IMG/VR virus record: IMGVR_UViG_3300044712_000991
Location: 62,001 to 126,000 of that record
Source: a virus
Length of the DNA stretch: 64,000 bases
Reading direction: 5' to 3' (one strand)
The notes under the pieces were generated by a model. It did no database searches. It saw only the letters and a list, made by a program, of their open reading frames with translations, and had not been told where the DNA came from. Positions 46,212 through 53,880 of the stretch are shown piece after piece; position 1 is the first letter of the stretch; each line of letters starts with the position of its first letter. A program made the translations under genes and the position numbers.

Positions 46212-48044
46212 TTACTTCTGCCGATACGTGGCCTTCACGCGCCGCGTGGCCTCGGTCTCGGGATTGATACCCTTCTTCCGCAGCCTGTTCGCAATGGTGT
46301 TCAGACCATGCACGAAGGACTTCGGAGCCAGGGAGGACGTGGTGTGCATCTGTGGCACGAGCGAACTCGCCGCGCTGATCTTGCCTTCGGACTTCACTTC
46401 CGGCTTCAGACCATCCGTACTGACCGAACTGTTCTTCGGGTCACGGACGCTCTCGTGGGTGTTCGCGAGAATACCCGTTTCCACCTCTTCGTTCTCGGGG
46501 ATGCGTGCCTCTTTGATGGCCGCTTCCTTCACGATGGGCAGGGTGTTCAGGAGTTCGAGTTGCGCAGCGAACTTCTCGTTCGAGTACGCCACGACCTCAC
46601 GCGCCTTCGTAGCAATGGCCTGCTTCGTGAACGGAATCACGCCACGGGAGGCTGCCACGCGGGCGAAGTCCACAGCCTTGCGGGCGCGAGCTGCGCGTAC
46701 CTGGAGCGATGCTTCGGTCTTGACCGAGCCCGTACCAACGGACTCCCCGGTGTTCCCGCCTTCGAGACCGCCTTCGGTATCATTCGCGGACTCTGTTTCG
46801 GGCTTGTATGCGACGTTCATCTCCGCACCACCCTTGGTCACCGCACCGGCCTTGTCCTGATTGATGCCCATGCCGAGGTCGGTGGCCTGCTTCTGGCTCG
46901 ATGTCAGTTCGCGTGCGAACTCCGAATCACCGAATGCATCGGCGTAGTACGCACGGAGCTTCGACTTGTCCTTCACCTTCGGTTCACGCGCCGTGGTCTG
47001 CAACCCGAGGGAATCCAGTTCGGCGTTCATGAACGATGCGACGGTCTCAATGCCGTTCTTGCGGATGTGCTCCTCCACGTTCCGAGCAAAACTCGGGGAG
47101 GTGAAGATTTCGTAGTTCGCGGCGGTCTTCGGACCGATGGCGGGGCTCAGTTGCTCCCATGTGGCGACCGCATAGCGACCCTTGCCATCCTTGTTGAGCG
47201 AACGCATGACGATCGCGGAGCCGAACACGGGGTTCTTCTTCACGACCTTCGCATTGACATACGCGCCGAACTCGTGGGGGTTACCCTCATCGATCAGCCG
47301 TGGGTCGGACGAGGGGTTGGGCATCCGATCTTCTTTGCCCTTGTTACGCTTGAACTCCTCGTTACCCGCCTCGAACTGCTTGATCTCCTTGCGAGCCGAG
47401 TAGTTGATGTCGCCGTTGATACCCTTGTCACCCGAGAACTCTGCGCCCGTTGGGGGCACGGCAGTCGCCAGGACTTTCCCGAGCTCGTTCCACACGCGGA
47501 TACCCTCGCGGACGTTCTGCACGATCTCGTGGGTGGAACCCGCCTGGGCCGACCCTTGCTTCCGACGCAGGAGGTACGCCCAGTGCCGAATGCTGTCCTT
47601 CGCATCGTCAATGGCCGAGGCCGCTTGCTTGGTCAGAAGACCGAACTCGTTCTGCATCTTCGAGGAGAACCGCGCCGTTTGGCTGGCAGTCTTCTCTTCC
47701 ATCTCTTCTCCCTGCCCGGTGATGGCATCGATGCCATCCACAACGGCCTTGAGGTCTGTGATAGCTTCATTCACGACCTTCTTCGCCTCTTCGGGGGTCT
47801 TGATCTCTTCTTCCTTCTTCTCACCCTTTTCGCCACCGATTTCATCCGGCACGGGCGTGGCCATCTCGGGTCCACCCAGTCCAGCCTCATCTTCGGGAGC
47901 CATGTCACCATCACCCGCACCAACGAACTGCTCGGGCATTGAGTCCGCGATCTTCTTCAGGAGGAAACTCGCCCACTTCCGTGTGGTGTGAAGTTCGGAG
48001 AGCATCGACTTGAGATTCGAGTTGACTTGCGCTGTACTGAGCAT
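46212..48044 (-). CDS. capsid scaffolding protein (possibly with maturation domain), 610 aa
   Basis: The ATG at 48044 has GGAG six bases upstream and is preferred over the two earlier ATGs. A very charged, Glu/Lys-rich helical protein with long coiled-coil-like parts (EEAKKVVNEAITDLKAVVDG; TEASLQVRAARARKAVDFAR). It directly precedes the decoration and capsid genes and is driven by the late-like element at 48125. This is the usual place and composition of a scaffold, at twice the usual length; a protease-like active site was not recognised. Alternative: a large internal head protein. Confidence 0.65.
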   Translation of the reverse strand: MLSTAQVNSNLKSMLSELHTTRKWASFLLKKIADSMPEQFVGAGDGDMAPEDEAGLGGPEMATPVPDEIGGEKGEKKEEEIKTPEEAKKVVNEAITDLKAVVDGIDAITGQGEEMEEKTASQTARFSSKMQNEFGLLTKQAASAIDDAKDSIRHWAYLLRRKQGSAQAGSTHEIVQNVREGIRVWNELGKVLATAVPPTGAEFSGDKGINGDINYSARKEIKQFEAGNEEFKRNKGKEDRMPNPSSDPRLIDEGNPHEFGAYVNAKVVKKNPVFGSAIVMRSLNKDGKGRYAVATWEQLSPAIGPKTAANYEIFTSPSFARNVEEHIRKNGIETVASFMNAELDSLGLQTTAREPKVKDKSKLRAYYADAFGDSEFARELTSSQKQATDLGMGINQDKAGAVTKGGAEMNVAYKPETESANDTEGGLEGGNTGESVGTGSVKTEASLQVRAARARKAVDFARVAASRGVIPFTKQAIATKAREVVAYSNEKFAAQLELLNTLPIVKEAAIKEARIPENEEVETGILANTHESVRDPKNSSVSTDGLKPEVKSEGKISAASSLVPQMHTTSSLAPKSFVHGLNTIANRLRKKGINPETEATRRVKATYRQK

Positions 48045-48124
48045 AGGGCACTCCATGGAAAATTGACAGTATCGTATCGGCGGGTAGTAGTTCGCCATTC
48101 AACATATACATAGGCGGGAGACCC

Positions 48125-48140
48125 CCAAATTTATAGGGGG
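48125..48140 (-). promoter_or_regulatory. late-promoter-like element before head genes
   Basis: Minus-strand CCCCCTATAAATTTGG, identical to the element at 30690-30705, lying 81 bp before the chosen scaffold start and just after the terminator at 48147. TATAAAT matches the T4 late -10 shape; no convincing -35 is present. Confidence 0.65.
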
Positions 48141-48146
48141 TGGGGA

Positions 48147-48183
48147 CAAAAAAATACGTTGCCCCCTGGGAGGGCAACGTATT
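48147..48183 (-). terminator. terminator of the zinc-ribbon gene
   Basis: Arms AATACGTTGCCC (48153-48164) and its complement (48172-48183) with an 8-base loop, followed on the minus strand by a T-run (48148-48154). It separates the 48223-49071 gene from the head promoter next to it. Confidence 0.88.
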
Positions 48184-48222
48184 GTTTACCTGTAAGCCTG
48201 TAACGGGTAGACCCCGTTGGGG

Positions 48223-49071
48223 TTAACCCTTGTTGACTGGTTCCCCACATGAACCACAGAATTTGTCCCGTAATTCAAGGGGTTCCCGACATTGTGTGCA
48301 GAACTTCCTGAGGGTCATGCAGGTTTCCTTGACCGTCACGGGCTGCCCTAGAGCGGGGGCGTTGATTTGGAACTCCATCGTGACCTCCGTATCACCGAGA
48401 GCCTGGGCGTAGGTGTAGGAGAACTTCTGGTTGGACCCCCCTCCCTCGACCGTCGCACCCTTCAGCGTGCCCGAGGTGTATTCGGGGGCAAAGGAGGTCG
48501 AGCAGTTTAGGGCAGTGTTGCCAATCATTCCCTGCTCCATGACGACCCCTGCGCTCGATGTACTACAGGGCATAGATTGCGCGGAGTCATGTACAGCATC
48601 GGGACAGTATGACAGGGGTTCGATACGCACGGATCGGATGCTGATGCGCGGTCGCGGGGCTTCCCACTGGGCGGTAATACGTACGAGGCCGTTTGCGTTC
48701 GATGTGGGATTCTGCACTTCAGATGAGGTCAGGGACACGAATTTGAACTTCCGCCCCTTATCGAGCCGCCCATCGAGAACGAAGCGTTCGAGGTGAGTCT
48801 CGGCCTTACCATCCACGACGAGTTTGTTTCCACCGAGAACATCCGTACCATCGATCTCGACACCGATGATGGCGCGTTCAGTGGACATGTTCTTGAAGAA
48901 CAACACGTACTCCGAGTCGAAGGGTAGGTACAAGAAGGCCTTCTTGCGGAAATGTGTTTTGCTGTGGAGGAGAGAGTTTGAGACCGATGCTCCTGAGGAG
49001 TAAATGTTGGTCTCGCGGAGAGTGGAGCCATCAGTCTTCTGAACGGCTACCACGAGTTGGTGGAGATGCAT
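48223..49071 (-). CDS. C-terminal zinc-ribbon protein, isolated gene, 282 aa
   Basis: The ATG at 49071 with AAAGGA upstream is used rather than a GTG six codons earlier. About 230 residues of beta-rich sequence (KKAFLYLPFDSEYVLFFKNM; ERAIIGVEIDGTDVLGGNKL) lead to a C-terminal zinc ribbon, CTQC and CGSC about 15 residues apart. The family is not recognised. It is bracketed by terminators at 49219 and 48147, so it forms its own transcription unit, like a moron. Its leader (49072-49218) includes a short hairpin at 49090-49112. Confidence 0.65.
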   Translation of the reverse strand: MHLHQLVVAVQKTDGSTLRETNIYSSGASVSNSLLHSKTHFRKKAFLYLPFDSEYVLFFKNMSTERAIIGVEIDGTDVLGGNKLVVDGKAETHLERFVLDGRLDKGRKFKFVSLTSSEVQNPTSNANGLVRITAQWEAPRPRISIRSVRIEPLSYCPDAVHDSAQSMPCSTSSAGVVMEQGMIGNTALNCSTSFAPEYTSGTLKGATVEGGGSNQKFSYTYAQALGDTEVTMEFQINAPALGQPVTVKETCMTLRKFCTQCREPLELRDKFCGSCGEPVNKG

Positions 49072-49218
49072 AGAGGTGTATCCTTTCACACGACTGTTCC
49101 AACGGCAGTCGTACTTTTTTGAGTTGGAGGTCTACAATGGGGGAGTTGGGGCGGCACCATTATCGCCCGTTGGACTCTGTGTTCGCAGATTATCGCATAT
49201 CGCGATTTGCAAACTGGA
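49072..49218 (-). other. leader region of the zinc-ribbon gene
   Basis: No gene is seen. On the minus strand the region contains an imperfect palindrome around 49189-49206 (TATCGCATATCGCGAT on +) and a hairpin with arms ACGACTG / CAGTCGT at about 49090-49112. A promoter must lie here or in the terminator upstream, but no clear sigma70 pair was found; CTATAAATT at 49257-49265 is the closest late-like match. Confidence 0.4.
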
Positions 49219-49259
49219 ATAAAAATTCTACCCCATAGATAGGCTCCATGGGGTAGAAT
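49219..49259 (-). terminator. terminator of the accessory/early operon
   Basis: Perfect 12-bp arms ATTCTACCCCAT (49225-49236) and its complement (49248-49259), followed on the minus strand by TTTTTATT. It ends the transcript that carries the kinase, phosphatase and small acidic protein genes. Confidence 0.88.
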
Positions 49260-49290
49260 TTATAGCCTACGGGAGGGTCTTGTGCGAGGA

Positions 49291-49593
49291 TCACCACCCG
49301 TTGTCGGGTGGGTCTCCCTCCTTGCGCTCCTTGGCTTCAGCGGTGTAGTTGTAACTGACATACGCGCTGACCACAAAGCGCTCAGGTTCCTCCGTACCGG
49401 GTTCGGCCTCGGCGTGCTTGATGTACACCACGACCGACTCGCTCTCATCCCTGAGGAGTGGATGTTCATCTTCATCATACAACTTCCCTGCCTCCGATGC
49501 TGCATCCTCGGCATCGAGACCCTCAATGGGACGCCACTCATCCTCCCCATGATACCCAGGAATGTTGTACAAGAACTTGATGGTGCTACCCAT
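49291..49593 (-). CDS. small acidic hypothetical protein, 100 aa
   Basis: A strongly acidic protein (DAEDAASEAGKLYDEDEHPL; HAEAEPGTEEPERF) with short beta segments (SESVVVYIKH, FVVSAYVSYNY). AAGGAGT precedes the ATG. It follows the phosphatase gene with an eight-base overlap and is the last gene before the terminator. Function unknown; DNA mimicry is possible only in the general sense of its charge. Confidence 0.65.
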   Translation of the reverse strand: MGSTIKFLYNIPGYHGEDEWRPIEGLDAEDAASEAGKLYDEDEHPLLRDESESVVVYIKHAEAEPGTEEPERFVVSAYVSYNYTAEAKERKEGDPPDNGW

Positions 49594-50362
49594 GAGCGGG
49601 TACTCCTTTCACTTGAAGTACATGTAGTTCAGGGAAGGACACAGCGGTCAGTACACCAGACTCGTAGCATCCTGTGTCCACCCCGCACGTGTGGTTCACG
49701 AACCTCGGGGTCTCCCCGATGATGCGGTGACCGTAGAACACGAAGTCCTTCCCTTCGTATGTGTTCTCCCACTCAATGCGATTGGGGAACCCCTCGGGGG
49801 TCACGCCATCCCTCGGACCGAACAGCGCGTACGGTGCGACCTTCTCCACCGGATCGTTGAGCATGCCCTCGTAGTACCCCGCGTGCACCACGACCGCCTG
49901 TTGACCATCGGGTGTGCGCAGGACAGCCATGAGAGGCCACTTGGCAAGCAATCTCCTGTAGTTCTCGACCCACGGGTGACCCACCCCCGTGACTTGGAAC
50001 ATCGTCTGCTCCAGACCGTTCGTGAGTTGCACCTGTGCACCCCCGAGAGCCCTCATGAGTTTGTGGTCGTGATTGCCGAGCACGACCTCGAACGCCGAGT
50101 GGGGATTGTCATCGTACACCCCCACGGTGTACGCCTTGTAGTACGCCGTGTGCAAGGCCATCAGCGAGTCGGGTCCACGGTCGCAGATGTCCCCCGCACA
50201 GACCACCGCGCTCTGTACAGGCACCTCCCCACCGAGATCGTACTCCTTGATCTGTTGCAGGAGTTGCTCGAACTGCGTGTTCATCCCGTGCACATCTCCG
50301 ATGATCCAGAAGCGCGGGGCTTCGATGACCTTCGTCTTCAACAGATTACTGAACTTCGCCAT
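49586..50362 (-). CDS. calcineurin-like phosphatase, Pnkp-phosphatase-like
   Basis: A complete 258-residue metallophosphoesterase: GDVHGMNTQFEQLLQQI (residues about 22-38), GDICDRGPDS, GNHDHKLMRAL, VVVHAG and YGHRIIGETPRF, which supply the two-metal site. The end (GVDTGCYESGVLTAVSFPEL) matches phosphatases of the ApaH/PrpA and bacterial Pnkp central-domain type, which remove 2',3'-cyclic or 3' phosphates from RNA ends or act on proteins. It overlaps the kinase gene by 17 bases, recalling the kinase-phosphatase order of Pnkp. AAGGTGAG gives the start. Protein phosphatase activity is the alternative. Confidence 0.85.
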   Translation of the reverse strand: MAKFSNLLKTKVIEAPRFWIIGDVHGMNTQFEQLLQQIKEYDLGGEVPVQSAVVCAGDICDRGPDSLMALHTAYYKAYTVGVYDDNPHSAFEVVLGNHDHKLMRALGGAQVQLTNGLEQTMFQVTGVGHPWVENYRRLLAKWPLMAVLRTPDGQQAVVVHAGYYEGMLNDPVEKVAPYALFGPRDGVTPEGFPNRIEWENTYEGKDFVFYGHRIIGETPRFVNHTCGVDTGCYESGVLTAVSFPELHVLQVKGVPAHG

Positions 50363-50840
50363 TGCTCACCTTGTCCTCGTTGATGAATGGAAACGATCTC
50401 TGGAGATCGATGTGATATCTCGCCACAACATCCTCGGGCACCTTGCGGTCTCGCAGGGCGTTCGCCGCGAGAGCCTCCTCCACGGAGGTGTCGATGATGA
50501 TGTACACCACGCGGTAGCCGTACTTGCGTGCGTAGTCCTGCATGATCTTCCGTGTGCGTGCCTTCACCATGTACGCCGCATCGAAGATGACATCCACACG
50601 GGCGGTCATCGTGGCGTGCATGCGTTCGTACGCGAGTGCCCAGGCACGACCGTTCACCGACTGGTCGGACTCATTACCCACGAGTTCCCCACGGATGGTG
50701 TCGGGGCAGATGACGTTCACCCTCAGGAGATCGGCGTGCGTGAGCAGACCGTACTCCAGGATTTTGGCTAGCGTGGACTTCCCGCTCGCGATACCCCCGA
50801 TAAGGAGGTACAACACGGGGGTTCTGTTCGGCATCTCCAT
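50346..50840 (-). CDS. P-loop polynucleotide kinase-like protein, 164 aa
   Basis: The ATG at 50840 overlaps the upstream stop and has AAGGAA eight bases before it. Walker A is IGGIASGKSTLAK near residue 12. ICPDTIRGELVGN follows, then a lid-like YARKYGYRVVYIIIDTS and LRDRKVPEDVVARY. This is the pattern of T4 Pnk / Pnkp N-terminal 5'-OH kinases and related AAA_33 proteins, with an Asp-Arg general-base region. It would phosphorylate 5'-OH RNA ends after nuclease cleavage. Nucleoside or other small-molecule kinase is an alternative. Neighbouring phosphatase and the distant Rnl1-like ligase favour RNA repair. Confidence 0.78.
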   Translation of the reverse strand: MEMPNRTPVLYLLIGGIASGKSTLAKILEYGLLTHADLLRVNVICPDTIRGELVGNESDQSVNGRAWALAYERMHATMTARVDVIFDAAYMVKARTRKIMQDYARKYGYRVVYIIIDTSVEEALAANALRDRKVPEDVVARYHIDLQRSFPFINEDKVSNGEVQ

Positions 50841-51259
50841 CAGTCTTCTTCCTTTTCTGCTTTCGGGCGTGCCACCTTCTTCACGAGTTCCGCGTGTTTC
50901 GCGGGGTCGTACGGGATGACCTCTGTGTTGGGCGAGATGCCCGTGGTACTTCCTGTGGCGGGGTACGCAACATCTATGGTGCCCCACCCAACACCGAGAA
51001 TCTTGACCACCTTGTTGCACTCGGGGATGACGTACATCTCCCCCACCTTCCCCTCGTAGAGAAAGAACACCCCCTTGGGGAGTGCGTACGGGCGTTCGGT
51101 CGGGACATCCGATTCCTCGGGCGCTGGTGTTTGCGGGGGCGCTTGCCGTGCCTTCTCTTCCTCAAGCATCTCCTGGATTGCGATGGCCTTCTGCCCCTCG
51201 TACTCCGCCTCCACCAACTGCTCAGTCTGTTCTTCGGACATCTGTTGCTGCTCTGACAT
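50840..51259 (-). CDS. hypothetical acidic protein, 139 aa
   Basis: The ATG at 51259 is chosen (AAGGAGCG). The first 50 residues are Glu/Gln-rich (SEQQQMSEEQTEQLVEAEYE) followed by a Pro-rich linker and a small beta domain (KGVFFLYEGKVGEMYVIPE; KVVKILGVGWGTIDVAYP). The C-terminus is basic-acidic. No family recognised. It leads the kinase-phosphatase group in the same transcript. Confidence 0.65.
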   Translation of the reverse strand: MSEQQQMSEEQTEQLVEAEYEGQKAIAIQEMLEEEKARQAPPQTPAPEESDVPTERPYALPKGVFFLYEGKVGEMYVIPECNKVVKILGVGWGTIDVAYPATGSTTGISPNTEVIPYDPAKHAELVKKVARPKAEKEED

Positions 51260-51333
51260 ACAGTACGCTCCTTGTGCGTAATACAAGAGGGGTGCCCCGA
51301 AGGAGCGCCCCCGTGCTGTGTGCGTTCAGTGAG

Positions 51334-52386
51334 TTAGTTACTGCTGATCGACATTCCTGTACTCTGCATGGGCTTCAGGCGCTCCGAGTACTCGACCGCG
51401 AGGTCGAACGCCTTCTGCTTGTTCGCCCGTGCGGGGCCGGTGAGGATGCTCAACGCCCGCGTGTCTGCCGAGCGGAAGTTCGACGCGTGATCCACGAACT
51501 CCGTGTACGCGTTGTACGCTCCCCAGACCGTGCCGTGCGTGGTCTCCAACTGCGCACCATGACCGACCTCCGCGAGCTTCATCACCAGCTCACGACGCTC
51601 CTTGATCCGTCCGACCACGAGCTCGGACACAGCCTCCTCGTTCTCCTTCTTCTCGGGCATCGGGAGCAGAGTCTCCACATACTTCACGAGATCATCGGCA
51701 GACATCCGTGCGACTGCCATCGAGTTGAACGCCCGTTCGAGTTCCTTGTTGTACTGATTGACGAGTCCCATCGTGCGCGAGGCCTCCTTCATGCGCTCCT
51801 CGGCGGATGCGGTGTGCCTGATGGCGACCTGCGAGACTGCCGAGCGCAGAGCGGCGTTGAGAGTGTTGTTGCACACCACGCGCACGTCGGTGAACATCGC
51901 GAGCAACGAGCTTGTACCATCATGCCAGTTCGCCAACAGCACGAACTTCTTGATCTTGTCCTCATCCGACCCGAGAATCTTGATGTACTCGGGGAGTGCC
52001 GCGAGGAGGAACACCGAGCGACCGGCCTTGAGGATGCCCGCGGTTTCGTAGATCGCTTCACCCGCGCCGACCACATGGTCGAAGAACCCGAAGGCCGCCG
52101 TATTCTGAATGGGCGTGTAGTCCCGACCCACCCGACCGCACAGGACGCTCTCCGAGCCATCCTTGTTCACCCGCACCGTGGAGAAACTGTCGCGGAGGGT
52201 CACCACCTGGGGGCGTCCAGCGACCATCAGGTGCGTCTGGTTCGGACGCTTCTCGACCTTGAAGTCAAACCCGATGGCCTCGATGATCTCCTGCGCGTTC
52301 ACCAGGTCCTTGGGGGTGACGACCCCCAACTCGTGCCACGGCAGGATACCCTTGGCGCTGATCATGTTCTCGACTTCGTGTGACAT
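51334..52386 (-). CDS. DUF932 (phage/plasmid-like TIGR03299) protein
   Basis: The ATG at 52386 follows AAAGG; the longer ORF prefix is rejected. MSHEVENMISAKGILPWHEL is the typical beginning of the DUF932 family; further segments YTPIQNTAAFGFFDHVVG, FTDVRVVCNNTLNAAL and TAYNAYTEFVDH-like helix also fit. Family size is about 300-370 residues. The biochemical role of DUF932 is unknown; it is common on plasmids and phages. Its promoter is the consensus element at 52440-52468. Confidence 0.88.
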   Translation of the reverse strand: MSHEVENMISAKGILPWHELGVVTPKDLVNAQEIIEAIGFDFKVEKRPNQTHLMVAGRPQVVTLRDSFSTVRVNKDGSESVLCGRVGRDYTPIQNTAAFGFFDHVVGAGEAIYETAGILKAGRSVFLLAALPEYIKILGSDEDKIKKFVLLANWHDGTSSLLAMFTDVRVVCNNTLNAALRSAVSQVAIRHTASAEERMKEASRTMGLVNQYNKELERAFNSMAVARMSADDLVKYVETLLPMPEKKENEEAVSELVVGRIKERRELVMKLAEVGHGAQLETTHGTVWGAYNAYTEFVDHASNFRSADTRALSILTGPARANKQKAFDLAVEYSERLKPMQSTGMSISSN

Positions 52387-52439
52387 AGTGTGCCTTTCTT
52401 CGTTGTGTGCTACGATCGGTTGTTTATTAAGTACGTACC

Positions 52440-52468
52440 AATATAGCACACGCAGGACTGAAAGTCAA
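52440..52468 (-). promoter_or_regulatory. early sigma70-type promoter P1
   Basis: Minus strand: TTGACT (52463-52468), 17-bp spacer, TATATT (52440-52445), within ACTTGACTT. The leader to the DUF932 start is about 45 bases. Confidence 0.9.
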
Positions 52469-52482
52469 GTACAAAATGCAGT

Positions 52483-52704
52483 CTACCGAACTTTTTTCTT
52501 GAACTTCCGGAGGTGGTTGTAGTGCCTGATGTGCGTGACCCCCTTGGTCTCCCCGCACACACAGCACACACCCTCGTGCATCGTGACCACCCAGTCCGCC
52601 ATACCCCTGCGATGTATCTGCTCGGCGGTCAGGAAGCGTATCCCGCATGAGGGACACACATAGTTCGGGTCGTGCTTAGGCTTCTTTTTTCGGGGTGCGC
52701 CCAC
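52483..52704 (-). CDS. zinc-finger protein, 73 aa
   Basis: GTG start at 52704 with a perfect AGGAGG. CPSC at about residue 17 and CCVCGE at about residue 47, with H-x-x-H-x-x-x-H later, form a plausible zinc-binding fold between basic ends (RKKKPKH and KKKVR). Basic termini suggest nucleic-acid binding. It overlaps the upstream gene by 29 bases. Confidence 0.7.
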   Translation of the reverse strand: MGAPRKKKPKHDPNYVCPSCGIRFLTAEQIHRRGMADWVVTMHEGVCCVCGETKGVTHIRHYNHLRKFKKKVR

Positions 52705-53005
52705 TGCGTTCCTCCTTGAGCCGCTTGTTTCTTCGCTTCACGACCTCAAACGCTTCATCCGCATCGACCATCGTCTCGTACGTCCCCCGTGTGGGGCGGA
52801 TGGTCGTGTACTCCCACTCAGGGAGCCCCGTAGTGGGGCTGTCCCTGAGAAAGATGTACGCACGCTCTTCCTGTTTGTGCGTGGAGTCCGAAAGAGAGAA
52901 CGCATCTCCTGCTCCTCCCGTGTCCTGTGCTGGTTCTGCTGCAAGTAGTTCCATCAGCGCCATGTCCTCTCTTGTTGGTAGATCAAAATCATGTTCGGTG
53001 TCCAT
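52676..53005 (-). CDS. hypothetical protein, 109 aa
   Basis: Acidic N-terminus (DTEHDFDLPTREDMALMEL), then a basic C-terminus (KRRNKRLKEERSGRTPKKEA). Middle part YIFLRDSPTTGLPEWEYTTI looks like a short beta hairpin. CGAGGAA supports the start. No family recognised. Confidence 0.65.
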   Translation of the reverse strand: MDTEHDFDLPTREDMALMELLAAEPAQDTGGAGDAFSLSDSTHKQEERAYIFLRDSPTTGLPEWEYTTIRPTRGTYETMVDADEAFEVVKRRNKRLKEERSGRTPKKEA

Positions 53006-53029
53006 AGGGTGTTCCTCGGGAGTTGTTTC

Positions 53030-53857
53030 TCACAACTCCGGCAAGTACAACATTTCCGCGTCCCATGCGCCGAGGATGTGGTAGTAGAACCCGAACGGCG
53101 AGGAGGCGAGCAAGATGGGGTCGCGCTTCCCGTACGCTTCGTTGAACGACTCGGGGGTCGCGATGACGAACAGCAGGGGCTTCTTGCCCGTGAGTTCCTT
53201 GCACTTCTTGATGTACGCGGTCATGATGCGCGTGGCATCCGCAGGGAACTCAGGGATGAAGATGTCCGCAGGGCGCTTCACAAGCCCGTGCTTGGTGCAC
53301 AGCGCCTGGACCTTGGCATCATCCGTGGTGTCGAACTGAGCGAAGAACTGCCCGAACGGGGTGCCCGTGGAGTCCAGTTCCTCGACCTTCTTCCGGTTCT
53401 CCAGGAGGTCGATGAGCGCTTGGAGTTCGTTGCGAGCAACATGCTGCTGTGTGATCTCCAGTTTCTCCTTCAGGAGGTCGATCTTGGAGTCCAGACCGTT
53501 GAGTGCCCACATGGTAGGGCGACGTTCGAGTTCCGCTAGGACGGACTTGGGGGTCACGGGGACTTCGATGGTCTGCCGTTTCACGCGCTTCCGCCTTGAG
53601 GAGGCTTTTGTGCGCCCCCGCCGACCAGGAAAGTCGTTCTGCGAAACTTCCACAACCCCTCCCGAGCCATAACGGTCGGGGCTGAAGTCCATGAGATACT
53701 CCGCCTCCTGCTTGAAGAACACGTCATTCGGGGGGGATGTGATGTACATGGAGCCCGAGGACACTGTGCTCGTTTCTGGCACGGGCACATCAACTACGGG
53801 CGCACTCGGTGCGATGCCAATCAGCTTCTGAAACATCTGTGCGATATACTGGAACAT
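53030..53857 (-). CDS. hypothetical protein with coiled coil, 275 aa
   Basis: AGGAGG precedes the ATG. Residues about 1-75 are low complexity; a very basic stretch follows (GRRGRTKASSRRKRVKRQT). A coiled coil (LDSKIDLLKEKLEITQQHVA) and an alpha/beta C-terminal domain (KKPLLFVIATPESFNEAYGK) complete it. The family is unknown to me. It is preceded by the peptide deformylase gene with 23 bp between. Confidence 0.65.
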   Translation of the reverse strand: MFQYIAQMFQKLIGIAPSAPVVDVPVPETSTVSSGSMYITSPPNDVFFKQEAEYLMDFSPDRYGSGGVVEVSQNDFPGRRGRTKASSRRKRVKRQTIEVPVTPKSVLAELERRPTMWALNGLDSKIDLLKEKLEITQQHVARNELQALIDLLENRKKVEELDSTGTPFGQFFAQFDTTDDAKVQALCTKHGLVKRPADIFIPEFPADATRIMTAYIKKCKELTGKKPLLFVIATPESFNEAYGKRDPILLASSPFGFYYHILGAWDAEMLYLPEL

Positions 53858-53880
53858 GTGAACCTCCTGTGATTGAATGG

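Noticed and set aside
46158-47942. 594-residue plus-strand ORF antisense to the scaffold gene
   Set aside because: Composition mirrors the charged minus-strand gene, no ribosome site or promoter precedes it, and it overlaps a well supported minus-strand operon.
49090-49118. Plus-strand terminator near the zinc-ribbon start
   Set aside because: The stem is only seven pairs and there is no plus-strand gene to end; noted as a leader hairpin instead.
49257-49265. Third late-promoter copy (CTATAAATT on the minus strand)
   Set aside because: Only nine bases match and it overlaps the stem of a terminator.
51082-52383. 433-residue plus-strand ORF antisense to the DUF932 gene
   Set aside because: The minus strand encodes a recognised family there with promoter and ribosome site; the plus-strand frame looks like low-stop antisense.
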